Shown here: positions 10,951 through 22,785 of the stretch, piece by piece | How the letters are laid out: every line of letters starts with the position of its first letter | Numbering within the stretch: position 1 is the first letter of the stretch | Position numbers and translations under genes: made by a program | DNA from: Hydnum rufescens UP504 | Taxonomy: Eukaryota; Basidiomycota; Agaricomycetes; Cantharellales; Hydnaceae | Length of the DNA stretch: 64,000 nucleotides | Reading direction: 5' to 3' | Assembly: GCA_014904985.1 (NCBI GenBank) | Contig: MU129186.1 | Coordinates: forward strand, 1-64,000 | The notes under the pieces: generated by a model | What the model was told of the DNA's origin: nothing | Seen by the model: the letters and a program-made list of their open reading frames with translations, nothing else | The model's database searches: none

Positions 10951-11520
10951 GTGAGTTTTCAACCAGAACAGGTACAATGGCACCAAAGGAGCAGCAGAAG
11001 CTGCTCTTTTGGTGCTGCATCTGTTCTTTTTTTTTTACTAATGTATTATTCATTCTTCTAGGTTCCCCCTCTGTACACAATGACCTGCCCAATGTGAACA
11101 CCTATGGAACCCCACACAAATCCATCAAGACATGCAGCCACTGAAGACTGCCCAAGGGCCCAGCCTCCAAAGTATGTGGCCAATAAAATACAACCACACA
11201 CCCACTTCATCAGGTGTGTGGTAATATCTGGTAAGTTTTAATTAAAATATGTACAATGGCACCAAAAGAGCAGCAATAGCTGCTCTTTTGGCTGCCTATG
11301 GTTTTTTTTTTACTAATGCATTATTTGTTATTCTAGATCCATCCCCATCTGCAAAAACCAATCTGACAAGAACATGAAGAAGGCCCACATGAATTACTGA
11401 TGCATCACCACTGAAGATTGCGCCCAAGGGGCCAGCTCCTGAACATTTGCAATGGATGTGATGCTGCAATGGATGGTACCACACCCACTGCAGTGGGTGT
11501 GGGTACCTCATAAGTTTTTC
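10951..11520 (+). repeat. array 1, right arm: intron-like units on the plus strand
   Basis: There are two complete intron-like segments in the opposite orientation to the left arm: 10951-11061 (GTGAGT..TTCTAG) and 11231-11336 (GTAAGT..TTCTAG). Each holds the AGCAGC/GCTGCT hairpin and TTTTTACTAATG before the acceptor. Outer hairpins lie at about 10917-10940, 11194-11222 and 11480-11502. A third donor near 11510 is degraded and the array stops there. Confidence 0.7.
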
Positions 11521-11539
11521 ATTACTACTTGTGTTAGTG

Positions 11540-12863
11540 GTGTCAAAGTCCCTTAAGCCACTTCAGTAGACTTATGGATCAAGGGGTTGGCTCCCTAGTA
11601 GCTAGAACCCTTTTATTACCTTTTCCCTCATTTTCTATCCTAAACCAGTGGGAAGCTTCTCCCACAGGGAGTTTGGTGCTGCCCTGGGAATTGCCACCTT
11701 ACTTAGATAGTCTTCATTAGTTACATAAGCTGTGGGGAAAGGCCATGGCAATGCCCAAAGCAATGTATCTTTTCTACCACCATCAACTGTCTGTCTCATA
11801 GAGTTGTGGACCTGTTGATTATGCACTACACACTGTGCAACTCCCAGCTTTATGACTAAACCCTCTTACTTTGCCCTAGTGGGCATAGAAACCCTAACCC
11901 TCCAGGAACTGCTAGCCTGTCAGGCTAGGCGGAATGGCCTTAGTCCCACAGACTGGACTAATCCACTGGATCCAGAACCTCCTCCATCCTCTGGTCCCTC
12001 CCCACTCCTTAATTCGGATACTACTGAATTAACACTGGTGGAGTGTGTAAGAACTCCATTGGTGGGTCCCTATGGGACTACCCATGGTTTGAACTCAGCA
12101 CCCTCTCCCTCATTCTGCATTACCCTGGAGGCAAATATTCGTGATTCAAACATTCACAAAGACATCTTTAGATCCTCCACAGCTCGAGCTTCAACACCTC
12201 AAGACATTCTCATGGATACAAGTCTGCCTGGCCCATCTGTTTCTGTATGAGCCCACAAGCTGTTCATAAATGGAACCCTTAGCCCCCTCTCAAGCTGGGT
12301 GGATACCTCAAGAAGGCTGGATATTCCCCCTAAAAAATATTGTAACCTGAGCTCTATGAAGGACTTGCATAATATGAGTTTGACAGGGGTGTGACTACCC
12401 AATGTTTCCATTGTTGCACAATCCATCATCAGTTCTAGTATATTGTCTAGCCCCTTGTCTAGTGAGGTAGAACCCTTGGAAAGCCCAATGGATCCTTGCA
12501 GGGTGCTGCCCTGGAACCTCACTTGTAATCTAAGTGCGGGATTGGTCACTGTACCGCCCAGTCCATCATATTGCGGTCTGTCAGGACAAACAAAAGGACC
12601 TACCTTTTCCATGACTTGCCCTATACATATGCAGCTTCTGCAGTTATGCCAGGCCATCCATTTGTCACTGGAATGTAGTGGTAAATTCAATGCCAACCAG
12701 ACCATGGATCTTATCTCTACTTGGCTTGGATGGTTGCTCCATGACTTAAATGTGGACTCAAGTTACTTCTGTAACCAAATTACACATGAGACCTCCAGGT
12801 ATTCAGCCTGCTATAAGCTAGACATGGGACTTGCATATCCGATCATACAGTGTGGGCATATAC
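11540..12863 (+). other. uncharacterised segment with two weak open frames
   Basis: Two plus-strand frames, 11852-12250 (132 codons, Pro/Ser-rich) and 12443-12916 (157 codons with several Cys), are open but show no motif that I recognise. Their context between the hairpin array and an LTR fragment suggests the remains of a mobile element rather than a host gene. I assign no function. Confidence 0.3.
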
Positions 12864-12950
12864 TGTCAGGGCGACACTGCCGTCGAAGCCACAAACAGAA
12901 AGAGGAAAGAGATTAATTAACCACACACTATCGCAGTGGGAATCCTGAGT
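12864..12950 (-). mobile_element. LTR fragment (reverse orientation)
   Basis: It begins TGTCAGGGCGACACTGC and runs through AAGCCACAAACAGAAAGAGG to AATCCTGAG. This matches the fragment at 5973 and, in reverse complement, the terminal part of the solo LTR at 46062-46670. It is cut off abruptly at the join to the duplicated block that starts near 12968. Confidence 0.6.
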
Positions 12951-12967
12951 ATACACCCACCCATGAT

Positions 12968-15132
12968 ACACAGTTGTGCAGCCAATCTTGCTAGCATTGA
13001 TGTGGTGATTCCATTGTCACATTGTGTTTTCCTCTTTATGTCCATCTACCTATTTTGGTGTGCAGCATTACTGTGTATGCATATATGTATGTATACTGTA
13101 CTCTTGTAACAACCATTCCCAATTTTGGAGCATGACTGAGAAATTTGCATCTGGGGCCCTCCCAAGACTGTTCACATATGTGACATCAGGCAAATTCATT
13201 CATTCTGGGACATCTCAGCAATTAGGGGCATAGCCTTTCAACTGGTACTGGTAAAGCAGAAACAAAGATCTTATTGATTCTCATACACCACTAGCGGTAT
13301 TGCATGGGGTCCGCCCCAGGGGAAATTTAGGACCTCGCCCCCCCACGGGGCTTGAAAACCCACCCGCCACACACTCATGGGTAGATCCCTGTGGGATACA
13401 ATGATGGGGGTTGTAAACCCCTGAGGGAAACCATGGGTTTCCTGTGGGGCAATATCAACCATCCTATCATTGATCCTAGATGGTAGTATGTGATCAGAAT
13501 ACTAGGAGTACCTCGAAATAGCAATTATATCATTTAATATTTATATATTATACTATCTAATCCCAATTGATTGCATGCATATATTGCATTCCAGGGATGG
13601 GACCAGCTGGGTGAGATCTTTGGCACTGCACATGTCCATATACCATGTTGGGGCTCTGTCCAATGTTCTGTGTTGGGTGGGTTTCATCTGGGGGTAGGGG
13701 TGACCTATAATAACAAAAGAATCATTAGTAGATAAGCAGAGGAAGCACCAAAGAGCAGCTCCCTACTGCTCTTTGGCGCCATTTTACCTTATTAAACAAA
13801 ACTTACCTGAGATTACCACACACCTGCCAGAGTGGGTGTGTGGTGTCCATTGTTGTGTATGTTGCAGGTGCTGGGGCTGGGCTCTTGGATCATTTGTTAG
13901 GTGGGTATTGCACAGTGGAGGCATCTGAATAATAGTACATTAAGCAAAGGAAAAAAAACAAAGCCAATGCCAAAAGAGCCAGCACCAGCTGCTTTTTGGC
14001 ATTGTTGTACACCCCATAATCTAAAAGCTTACCTAACATTGCCCACACACCTGCCAAAGTGGGTGTGTGGCATCCTATACATGTTGCGGAAAATCAAGGG
14101 TCAGGGTATGGGTGGCTGTGCACTCCTGTCTTTCCTGAATCTGGTCTGTGCATTGGTCAGGTTGGATATCCAAACAGTGAAGTACCTAGAATAATAATAT
14201 GTTAGTAAAGAAAAAAAAAATGAAGGCAATGCAAAAGAGCAGCTGGGCTTGCTCTTTTGGACATCATGGTACACTCCATAATTAAACAAACACCTCATTG
14301 CCACACAACCCCTTCAGCAGGTGTGGCACTGTATTTGAGGCATGGTTTATTGGTGGCAGGATAGTTGAGCATGGGGCTGGCGTGGCTGTGCCTGTGGCAC
14401 ATTTTTGCCTGGGCCTTGTTGGTGTATTCTTCAGATGGGGGTTTCATGGGGAAGGAGAAAACCTAGAATAATGAGTATGAAAAAATAAGAGAAGCAATGC
14501 CAAAAGAGCAGCTGGTGCTGTCTTTTGGCGCTGTCATACACCCTGTATAAAAAGAACTGACCTAATAACGCGCACACACCTGCCTAAGTGGTGGTGTGGT
14601 ACCTCCATTTTATACCAGAGTGTGGGGGTCCACATGGGCTCATGCTTGGTCTGGAGTTCTGCAGGGGTTTTGTATCGGGTTGCAGGTGGCTGTGTGCATT
14701 GGTGTTTCATTCTGGACCTCGGGTGTGTTCTTGTTGTGGGGTTTTGGGCATTGAAGAGGACAGCTAGAATAATGAAAATACATTAGTTTAAAATAAAAAA
14801 ACAGAAGCAGTGCCCAAAGAGCAGCTACTGCTGCTCTTTTGGGCGCTGTTGCACATACTGCAGTCAAAACTCACCAGGTGTTACCACCACCTGCCATAGC
14901 AGGTGTGTGGTACTGTGCTTTGCCTGTTGTTGGGTCGGTCATAGGCCTTTGGTGGTTGTGGGTTTTGGTATTTTCATGTGGGGCGTTGTCTGTGTTCACA
15001 TTTGGTGGGTTTTCACAGAGAGGGGATCTAGAATAACCTTAGTTAAAAAAATAAAAACGAGAAGCAGTGCCAAAAGAGCAGCTTGTGCTGTCTTTTTGGT
15101 GCCATTTCCTATACTGAAGAAAACTTAGCTGT
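12968..15132. repeat. second, indel-rich copy of 8284-10456 including part of array 1
   Basis: This direct duplicate of the array 1 flank and most of its left arm contains intron-like units in the same order from about 13690. It differs from the first copy mainly by single-base gains and losses, many in homopolymers (for example AAAAGAGCAGC reduced to AAAGAGCAGC), which breaks several otherwise perfect hairpins. At 15133 it joins directly to the right inverted repeat. It may be a real duplication, an unmerged haplotype or an unpolished assembly copy. Confidence 0.75.
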
Positions 15133-15905
15133 AACTTTGCTAACTGCAGCAACTGCTGGTGTTGAGTCTGCTATTTTGACACTCACTGTACTTCAAATGG
15201 GACAGTCCCAGGGCCCACTGGGGCCATGGCTTTGTCAGACAGGCTGAGTGTGGGCACATTCTGTGTGCCCAAATCTCAGCTGTCCAACAAGCCTACTTCA
15301 AGAGAAACCATCACCATCTTGCTATCCTCCATCCTCTCCCATACCCTCATGTAGTCCTCCAGAGGGAAGGGGGTTGTTGTTAAAGCTGTGTGTGGGTGCA
15401 TTATATGCACCCAAATTGTGGCTTTTCAACACCCCACTCTCAGGGTGTTCTGACAATTTTTGGCCTCACTCTTCCTCATCTCCTCCTGCCCTCCCCACTG
15501 AACATCACCTGGAATCCTCAAATCTTGGCCCAATTGGGTGTTCATGGGCTTGTTGGAATTGCCTCATTTGTGTGCATCTTTCAAGCCTATTTACAAAGCA
15601 ATCTGACCATGTTTCATCTCACTATCTCCATCCTCTCCCACTGCCCTCATGTGGTCCCCCAGGGGGAAGGGGGTTGTTGTTCAAGCTGTGTATGGGTGCA
15701 TTATGAGTGCCCAAATCACAGCTTTTTGATGCCCCACTCTCAAGGTGTTCTGACAATTTTTGGCCTCACTGTTCTTCATCTCCTCCCCTCCCACTCAATA
15801 TCACTCATATCTTGCCTAACTTGGGTGTTCATGGCCTTGTTGGATTTGTTTTGTTCACCTGGATGTATGAAACATATTTACAAGACCCCAGTCAATCACT
15901 TGGGA
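15133..15905 (+). repeat. right copy of the 0.8 kb inverted repeat
   Basis: Reverse-complement partner of 7470-8283, starting CTTTGCTAACTGCAGCAAC and carrying the same three tandem sub-units. The 191-codon and 152-codon frames here are open only because of the repeat structure. Beyond this, 15906-16420 shows nothing recognisable apart from a short GAACCTGACC-type repeat near 16300. Confidence 0.65.
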
Positions 15906-16420
15906 TTGCAAAGTAGAGGACCTTGGTCATGTCTACATAGAGCCCTGATAGATAGTGAATATTAATGTACTTGAATTCTTATCCTTTAATGTGTATAGCC
16001 CTTGTGTTGAACTCTGTCTTGTTAAGTCTTTGAGGTTGAGGCCATTGACATTGGTTGATGTCAAAACCATCCATCTGAGGTCAAAATTCAGTTTTTGATG
16101 ATCATTTGACATCAACCCCAATTTAAGCCTCTCAGGCCCTGACAACATGTCAAAATGGTACTCCTTTTGAGCTAAGGCTATATGGCTGATGAGCCTGGCA
16201 AAGGAAGTGGTCAAGGCAAAGAATCAAGCTGAGGGCCCAGATACTCTGTAGTACTTACTAAAATGTTTTGCTTCTACTGTATCTCATGTTTCAGGTTTAA
16301 ACCAGAACCTGACCTGAATGGAACTGAACCTCAGGTCAGGTTCAGGTTTAGGTTTTGCCCAAATTGGGAAAAACTGAACCAAAACTGAACCTAGGCATCC
16401 CTAGCTACAACATATAAGCC

Positions 16421-16815
16421 TGTTAAGGGTTGTTTGTGGCTTGGGGAGGTGATTATGTAATCAGGCTGAGGATGAACAGGAGTCCCTTAATATGATTGAC
16501 AAGGAGGCTCATGAAGTGAGGATTATGTAATGTCATGGAAGATGAGAACACAGAGGAATGAAGCAGCTGAACTGAATTCTCAGGGAGACTTGAGACAAAA
16601 GGAGGATTGGTGAGAAGAGACAATCACAGATACATATATTCTTGATCTTCTAAGGAGCTAGAGTATGAACAGTAGCTACTTATATACTATGATCAAGGGA
16701 GGTTTGGTAAGGGGATTATTAAGGATGCTGGAGGTGGATGTGCAGTGCTTATGTAGCGAGGCTATGAGGTCACATGATGTGCTTATGTATGAGGTTATGA
16801 GTATGACTTGTAACA
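16421..16815 (+). mobile_element. solo LTR, copia-type family
   Basis: Begins TGTTAAGGGTTGT and ends ACTTGTAACA, flanked on both sides by the 5-bp target duplication AAGCC (16416-16420 and 16816-16820). It is homologous to the LTR at 45710-46779 and the split LTR at 35581/44197, with shared TTGATCTTCTAAGGAGC and ACTTATATACTA blocks. At 395 bp it is shorter than the roughly 456 bp of the 45.7 kb copy once that copy's nested insertion is removed. It is CpG-poor. Confidence 0.8.
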
Positions 16816-18493
16816 AAGCCTTCCTATAAGCATCCTATGATATATCATTGACTACAGCTGGTCCATACCATTATCCCATCATCCACAGAACTATACAACA
16901 TCTTGTTAGAGAGTGATCAACCATCAGAGCAAACCAGCCCATTGAATAACAACAGAAATACAGTCTCCCATTCACAACCTGGCTGAACCAGATTTTGATT
17001 TGACAGTCATTGGAGCTCCCAATCCTTTTTCTATACTGGCACCTCCCATATGGACCTGTATAGAAATTTTCACAGACTAGTCATGGGTTCCAGACTTGGG
17101 TGCATGACAAATCATTGTAATATAGAATGAAAAATATTGTCCAGTGCAGATAGGTCTCCTCAACCTGCATTTCTGCAAGATCTATTCCCCAACCATCTGT
17201 GAAGTCCAGGTGCTTCTACATACACATGTTCACAGACATACCTGCATAGCTGGCACTCAATGCCCTCTCATCCATCAAAGGTATGCCCTGAAAAAATTCC
17301 TCAAGTCATGAGCTGAGCAAACCCCTTTCTCTGTTTGGCCATAAGCAAAAGGGGTTCTTTGATTCACTAATTGAGTGATGGGAGGATGGTGGGCTGTGGC
17401 CATTGGTGTGCCAGAAGCCTCCTGGTCTTCCACTAACACAGGGTCTAACACAGGGTCAATTGTAATTGGTCTTGTCTGTTTTGAAGCATGTGGCATCTTG
17501 CTGTTGGGTGCTTTGCCATAATCTGCTGCAGTAGCCACACAAGTAGACTGAGATGAGAGTAGAGAGTGAAGAGTGCAACAGGATTTTCTGAAAAAAAATT
17601 TTGTTCCCAGAAAATGAGTGCCATCAGTGCTTGGCAAATCAGTACACACCACCCAAGGTCCATTCTTACAAAGGCATAGCCAGTAGAGTACAGCATACTA
17701 CTTTAGCTATGTATGTAACACTATGCTAAATATCTAGTGACTTGGAGTCAGTTTGACCAACTTCTGTGACTCAACTTACAATTTCTAAGTTGTGGAAGCA
17801 ACTTGACTTGGAAGTGACATTGGCATAGTGAGACCATATTCATCATATTTTTTCAGGGGAGTAGCCACCCTTCTTGAGGTGTCCACCCTGCAAGGCAGGG
17901 GTTAAGTGGCTGGTCATGGGTCTGGATTGGACTGGACAGCTTATATAGACTTTGGTGTATTTTCCACATTTGGGTATTACATAATTAAAAATAAATGTGG
18001 ATAATTATGATTTGGGTAAGGTATGTGGTTGGGGCACAAATGGGGATGCACTAGGGTCCAATTTGGTGGCACAATTGTCCCCATGGCTGGGAGGACCTAT
18101 TAGGTACCAAAAGTGCCCCATATTGGGTACCTAACAAGGTCCCAATGTGCTGCTGTCCAAGGTGCTCCCTCCCAGACAAAATATGTGATATTGTCCAATG
18201 AGAGGTGGTTGATGGACTCCATTGACCTAATGAGCCTTCATGGTATTTCCAGTATGTAATGTTATTCTTTCATTGAATTGAGGGTAAGACCTAGGTAGTG
18301 GAATTTCCTCCTATATTCATGGCCAGTACCATCTGAACTCTGAAGCAACACCCCCAGTCCATGATACTGTGTACCCGGCTGGAATTAAGGTAGGTTAGGC
18401 ATCCATTTACAGTACAGGGGCATCAGTGAAAAAACATATGAACAGGATGGAATTACAACAATGTACAGAGACAATCAATGGATATCTAGCTAC
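16816..18493. other. intergenic, one weak minus-strand frame
   Basis: A minus-strand frame at 17275-17652 (125 codons) and an overlapping one at 17445-17696 show no recognised domain and probably mark a decayed sequence. The right part (about 18190-18490) is the 3' flank of copy D. Nothing else is supported. Confidence 0.3.
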
Positions 18494-21400
18494 CTAGCAA
18501 CAGAAGATGAGCTTGAGCCATTTCAGGAATATATGGAAACCCCAGCCATGCTTTTGATGGAGGGCATCATGATTCATGAGAGGAGTTTCCTCATTCATGA
18601 GAGCAGTGTCATGATGTCTGAGGGATGAATGTGGGGTTGCAACAGTAGGCAGGAGGCCAGGATAAACTGGTTCCTTGATGAAATGGCCATTAAATGTGTC
18701 ATGTGGAAGATCAAGAATGAAGATGTGGCCATCTTCACATCCAACTGCAATGCAAAAGTGGGTTTGTGGCCTTGATGCAATCTGACAGCTGGATAAGTAC
18801 TGTGATGGGATGTAACATATACGTTTGGTGTGATTATGATCATCCTCTTTCTACTTCACTTGTATCCATGAGACCTGAACAAACCAAAAGAGTGAAGACC
18901 AGTCCACAGAGAGCCCAGAGGTCACTAGGGATGACCCAGGGGCTAGTTGATGGGAGGGCTGGGCAGTCAAATCCCAAGTGATGCTTTCTGAGTGTGCATG
19001 TGAAACCAGGGTATGACCATCAGGGGAAAATACAAGCTTATGAACTGGAAGAGAATGACCCTCTAATGTTGCAATGGATCCACCAGACATGGTGTCCCAC
19101 AATTGTACAGTAAGATCATCAGAGCCTGATGCCAGGTGCAATCCATCAGGTGAAAATGCAACAATGTTCACTGAACCAGAATGGCCTTTCAGTGTTGCAA
19201 TCAATGTGCCTGATGTGGCAGTCCACAATTGTAGAGTACCATCAAAGAAGCCTGATGCCAGGTGTAAACCATCAGGTGAGAATGCAACAGTTTTCACCCC
19301 AGGAGAATAGCCTTGGAGTGTTGCTGTGATCATGCATGCTTTGGCATCCCACAATTGTAGAGTACCATCATGGAAGCCTGATGCCAGGTGCAACCCATCA
19401 GATGAACATGCAATGGCTGTAATCCAATCAGAATGGCCTTTGAGGATTGCAATGATCACATATGATACAGTATCCCACAATTGTAGAGTACCATCATGGA
19501 AGCCTGAAGCCAGATACAATCCATCAGGTAAAAAGGCAACAGTGGTCACTGGATTAGAATGACCTTCCAGTTGATGGAGGGATGTGGCAGATACAGGATC
19601 CCACAATCGCACAGTGAGATCAAGCTTCCTGATGCTAGTTGCAGTCCATCAGGTGAAAATGCAACACTCTGAACAGAGAGAGAATGGCCTTCCAGCTTTG
19701 CAATGGGTGTGCCAGATATGGGATCCCATACTTGTAGAGTATGATCATAAGAACCAAATGCAAGGGACAGTCCATCAGGTGAGAATGCAATAGTTGCAGC
19801 CCTCACAGGAAGACCTTTCAGTCTTCCAATGAATGTACTTGATGTGGCATCCCACAATCCTATAGTACCATTTGTGGAGCCTGATGCCAAATACAATCCA
19901 TCAGGCAAAAATGCAATGGCCACAACTGAACCAACATGGATGTCCAGTGTTCCAGAGGGATTGGATATGGCAGCCTTTAATCCATCAGGCAGCAATGCAA
20001 CATTCCTAGCCAAACCAGAATCATCTTTGGGTTTTGGTATGTAGGTGCCAGATACAGCACCCCACAATTGCAGAGTGCCATCATCAGAGCCTGATGCTAG
20101 ACATAATCCATCATGTGAGAATGCAACAGTCCTAACTGGAAGAGAATGGCCTTCCAGCATTGCAATGGATACACCAGATATGGCATCCCACACTCTTACA
20201 GTATGATCATCAGAACCTGATGCAAGGTGAAATCCATTGGGTGCAAATGCAATGGACCTAACTGGACCAGAATGGCCTTCCAGTTGGCAATGGATATAGT
20301 GGATATTGCATCCCACACTTGTAGTGTATGATCATCAGAGCCTGATGCCAGGTGTGATCCATCAGGTGAAAATGCAACTGCCCCAACTGATCCAGAATGG
20401 CCTTCCAGTTCTGCAATGGATGCACCAGATACAGCATCCCACAATTGGACAGTACAATCCCAGGAACCTGATGCCAGGTGCAATCCATCTGGTGAAAATG
20501 CAACAGCACCAACTAAATTAGAATGGCCATGTAAAGTCACCAAGTTTGCTGGCCACTCAGACTCTAGGCCATGGAGAACCTTAATAGAATCATGTGCATC
20601 TCCACAATATGCCTTGTACAGTGCAGTGCCATGTGGTGTGAAAGGCAATGCAGAATGGTAAACATGCAGTGCACTGGCTCTTATCACATCCCCGTGTGCA
20701 AGAAGGAATCGACGGCAATCCGACAAGATGCTCAGAACAATTGCCTTGCATTTGGAATTTTTCTGCAATTAGAATCATTCTGAACTGAGTCACTCCATCA
20801 GGGATCAATGAGAAATACACATACCGCCCAGCGATGTGCCTCTGCAATCAAGTTTCCAGCATAGGAGACACTCCCAAGCAGACTCAAGGCTTCAAACCAC
20901 CATAAAATTGACTGCATCATGAATGGCTCCAGTGCCTCCATCACCCCCGTCTCCCCGAGCTCCACATGCGATAGATGGGAGGCCCAGTATCGGCATGCAT
21001 ACTGAACCTCCGGAGGTAGTGCCTCTCTTACTTTCTCCTCAAGTCCATCCACTTCCGCGTTCAGTAATGACGGATCTGAGATCCCAACGACATCCCGCTT
21101 TAGATACGCGGCCATGAGTTCGAAGCATCGGATAGCATGTCGCAATTCCTGCTCTGGCACCGCAACAATCACGAACTCTGCCATGGAACATCGCGAGGCA
21201 TCCGTAATGAATTCGATGAATGAATGGTGGTAGATACGAGGGGCCTCGTGAATATCAGAAGGGGGGATGATCACCGAGTGAAGATGGCGTAAACTAGCCT
21301 CAACAACGTGTCGTTCGTACTGAACGAACTTGGCCAACGAATAGAGTGGGAGGGGTTCGCGCAACAGCACGATGCTCCCGACGACGATTTGAAACCGTTT

Positions 21401-22605
21401 TAGAGTCTCTCGGTGATTAAATGAAGAAAGCGAGTTACGAAGCACCTCCATGTAGAGCTCATCCAGGTGCGAATATGGTGCCGCTCCGGCTTCTTGGAGG
21501 TATTGGGTATTAAGTATAAGCCTTAGATGTGCGCGAGGATCTTGGACACGATCGTCCCCGATGAAGCGGATGGCCGTCGCGGCGTAAATGAATAACTTCC
21601 CGCATTTCTCTACCAGCGAGTTTATCTCGGCTTCCGTCGCCCAATCAGTAGGCATCTCACCATCAATTCTCCCCGGAATTTTCGCCAATTCGGTGGAGAC
21701 GTACAAGTGCATGTCTTGCTGAACGACCAATGCATCGATATCGTGAAGAACCGTCTTTTCCAGGTTCGGGACTCTGTTGAACACCGAGGATAGGTGAGGT
21801 TGTGGACGACTTGTGATTAGGATCCGTAGGAAAGGTATTTGGATGAGGTGTGAAAACACGAGTCGCAAAATATCAGCCGCGCCCTTTTCCTCGCATTCGT
21901 CAAGGGCATCAAGGATGATAAGTATTGGGCTCCGATGGGGATCGATAGTGAGGAGGGGTGTCAAGATTAATTGCTGAAGCTGAGAGAACAGTTCCTTTTC
22001 CCCAGCTGTCGGATCTTGTCTTAGGGCTTCCGAAATGGCCTCCTTGAATGCACTGTCTGAATGCGCAAGTTGGAAAGCGAGCGTCGGTAGTACGAGACCC
22101 GGATCACGTAAAGGTCTGTCGCTCCGAGAAAAGAAGAAAGTGGCACCTAGCATGGCTTTCTCTGCCGCCCGTTCCACTACGGTTTTCGCGATGGTCGACT
22201 TCCCGATGCCGGCGAGTCCGCTGAGCCAGTATACAGGCGGTCTCTCGCCGTTCGTGCTCTCTGACCATGTCCGAATCTCCCCCAATATAGCAACACGAGT
22301 GCCCTCGAGACATGACGATGGTGCGTCCCCACGGCCAGAGTTGTGGGCGGCATACAGGGCTCGAGGAAGATGCCTTAAAAGAGAATTCCCGTCTGGAAGA
22401 GGATTGATTATGGACAGGGATTCTAGTAGGTGAGGGAGGGGCTGACTAATACCGTAATGGAAATGGACGTCCCCTCCACGACCACCAGTACCGCCACGTA
22501 CCCCATGACCCCCATGACCAGTGACTGAGGGTAACCATGGATGAGGACGAGGACCGGGGGGAGATATGGAAAGGCGAACTCACCGATGAAGATACGGTTG
22601 TCCAT
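18494..22605 (-). pseudogene. NACHT-WD40 STAND receptor, copy D (frameshifted)
   Basis: This is an inverted paralogue of copy A with the full three-exon layout: exon 1 at 22605-22584 (MDNRIFI), intron 22583-22525, exon 2 at 22524-20825 (1700 bases, open), intron 20824-20763, exon 3 at 20762-18494. Exon 2 has a Gly/His-rich leader, P-loop GLAGIGKST and Walker B ILIILDALDE. Exon 3 encodes WD repeats and the family tail ending before TAG at 18494. Three breaks are visible against paralogues: a missing C near 20288 (ISIAQLEG becomes ISIANWKA), a missing T near 19626 in LASGSFDLT, and an in-frame TAG after WIQVK near 18851. The first two fall in short runs, so assembly error is possible; the stop is a substitution. 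Confidence 0.85.
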
Positions 22606-22785
22606 CGTAATCAAGAGGTGCGGGCTGCCGAGATTGCTTGGAAGGATTTACTCGCCGATTTAGATGTTGGAGATAGATATCATTCGATTGGACATTGTGA
22701 TCTGAATTGACTGGTAGGCTAGTTTGATTCGGGTGTGGAAGCAAGATAGGTCTCGAAATAGAATTGATGATTCTATCACATTGCG

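Noticed and set aside
8985..11540. Regularly spaced palindromes resembling a CRISPR array
   Set aside because: The spacers are homologous to each other, units are over 200 bp, and the genome is plainly eukaryotic (introns, NACHT-WD40, KDZ). Splice-like signals explain the layout better.
19074..20783. Plus-strand open frames opposite copy D (and minus-strand ones opposite A, B and E)
   Set aside because: They are antisense shadows of the 126-bp WD repeat, and their peptides repeat with the same period.
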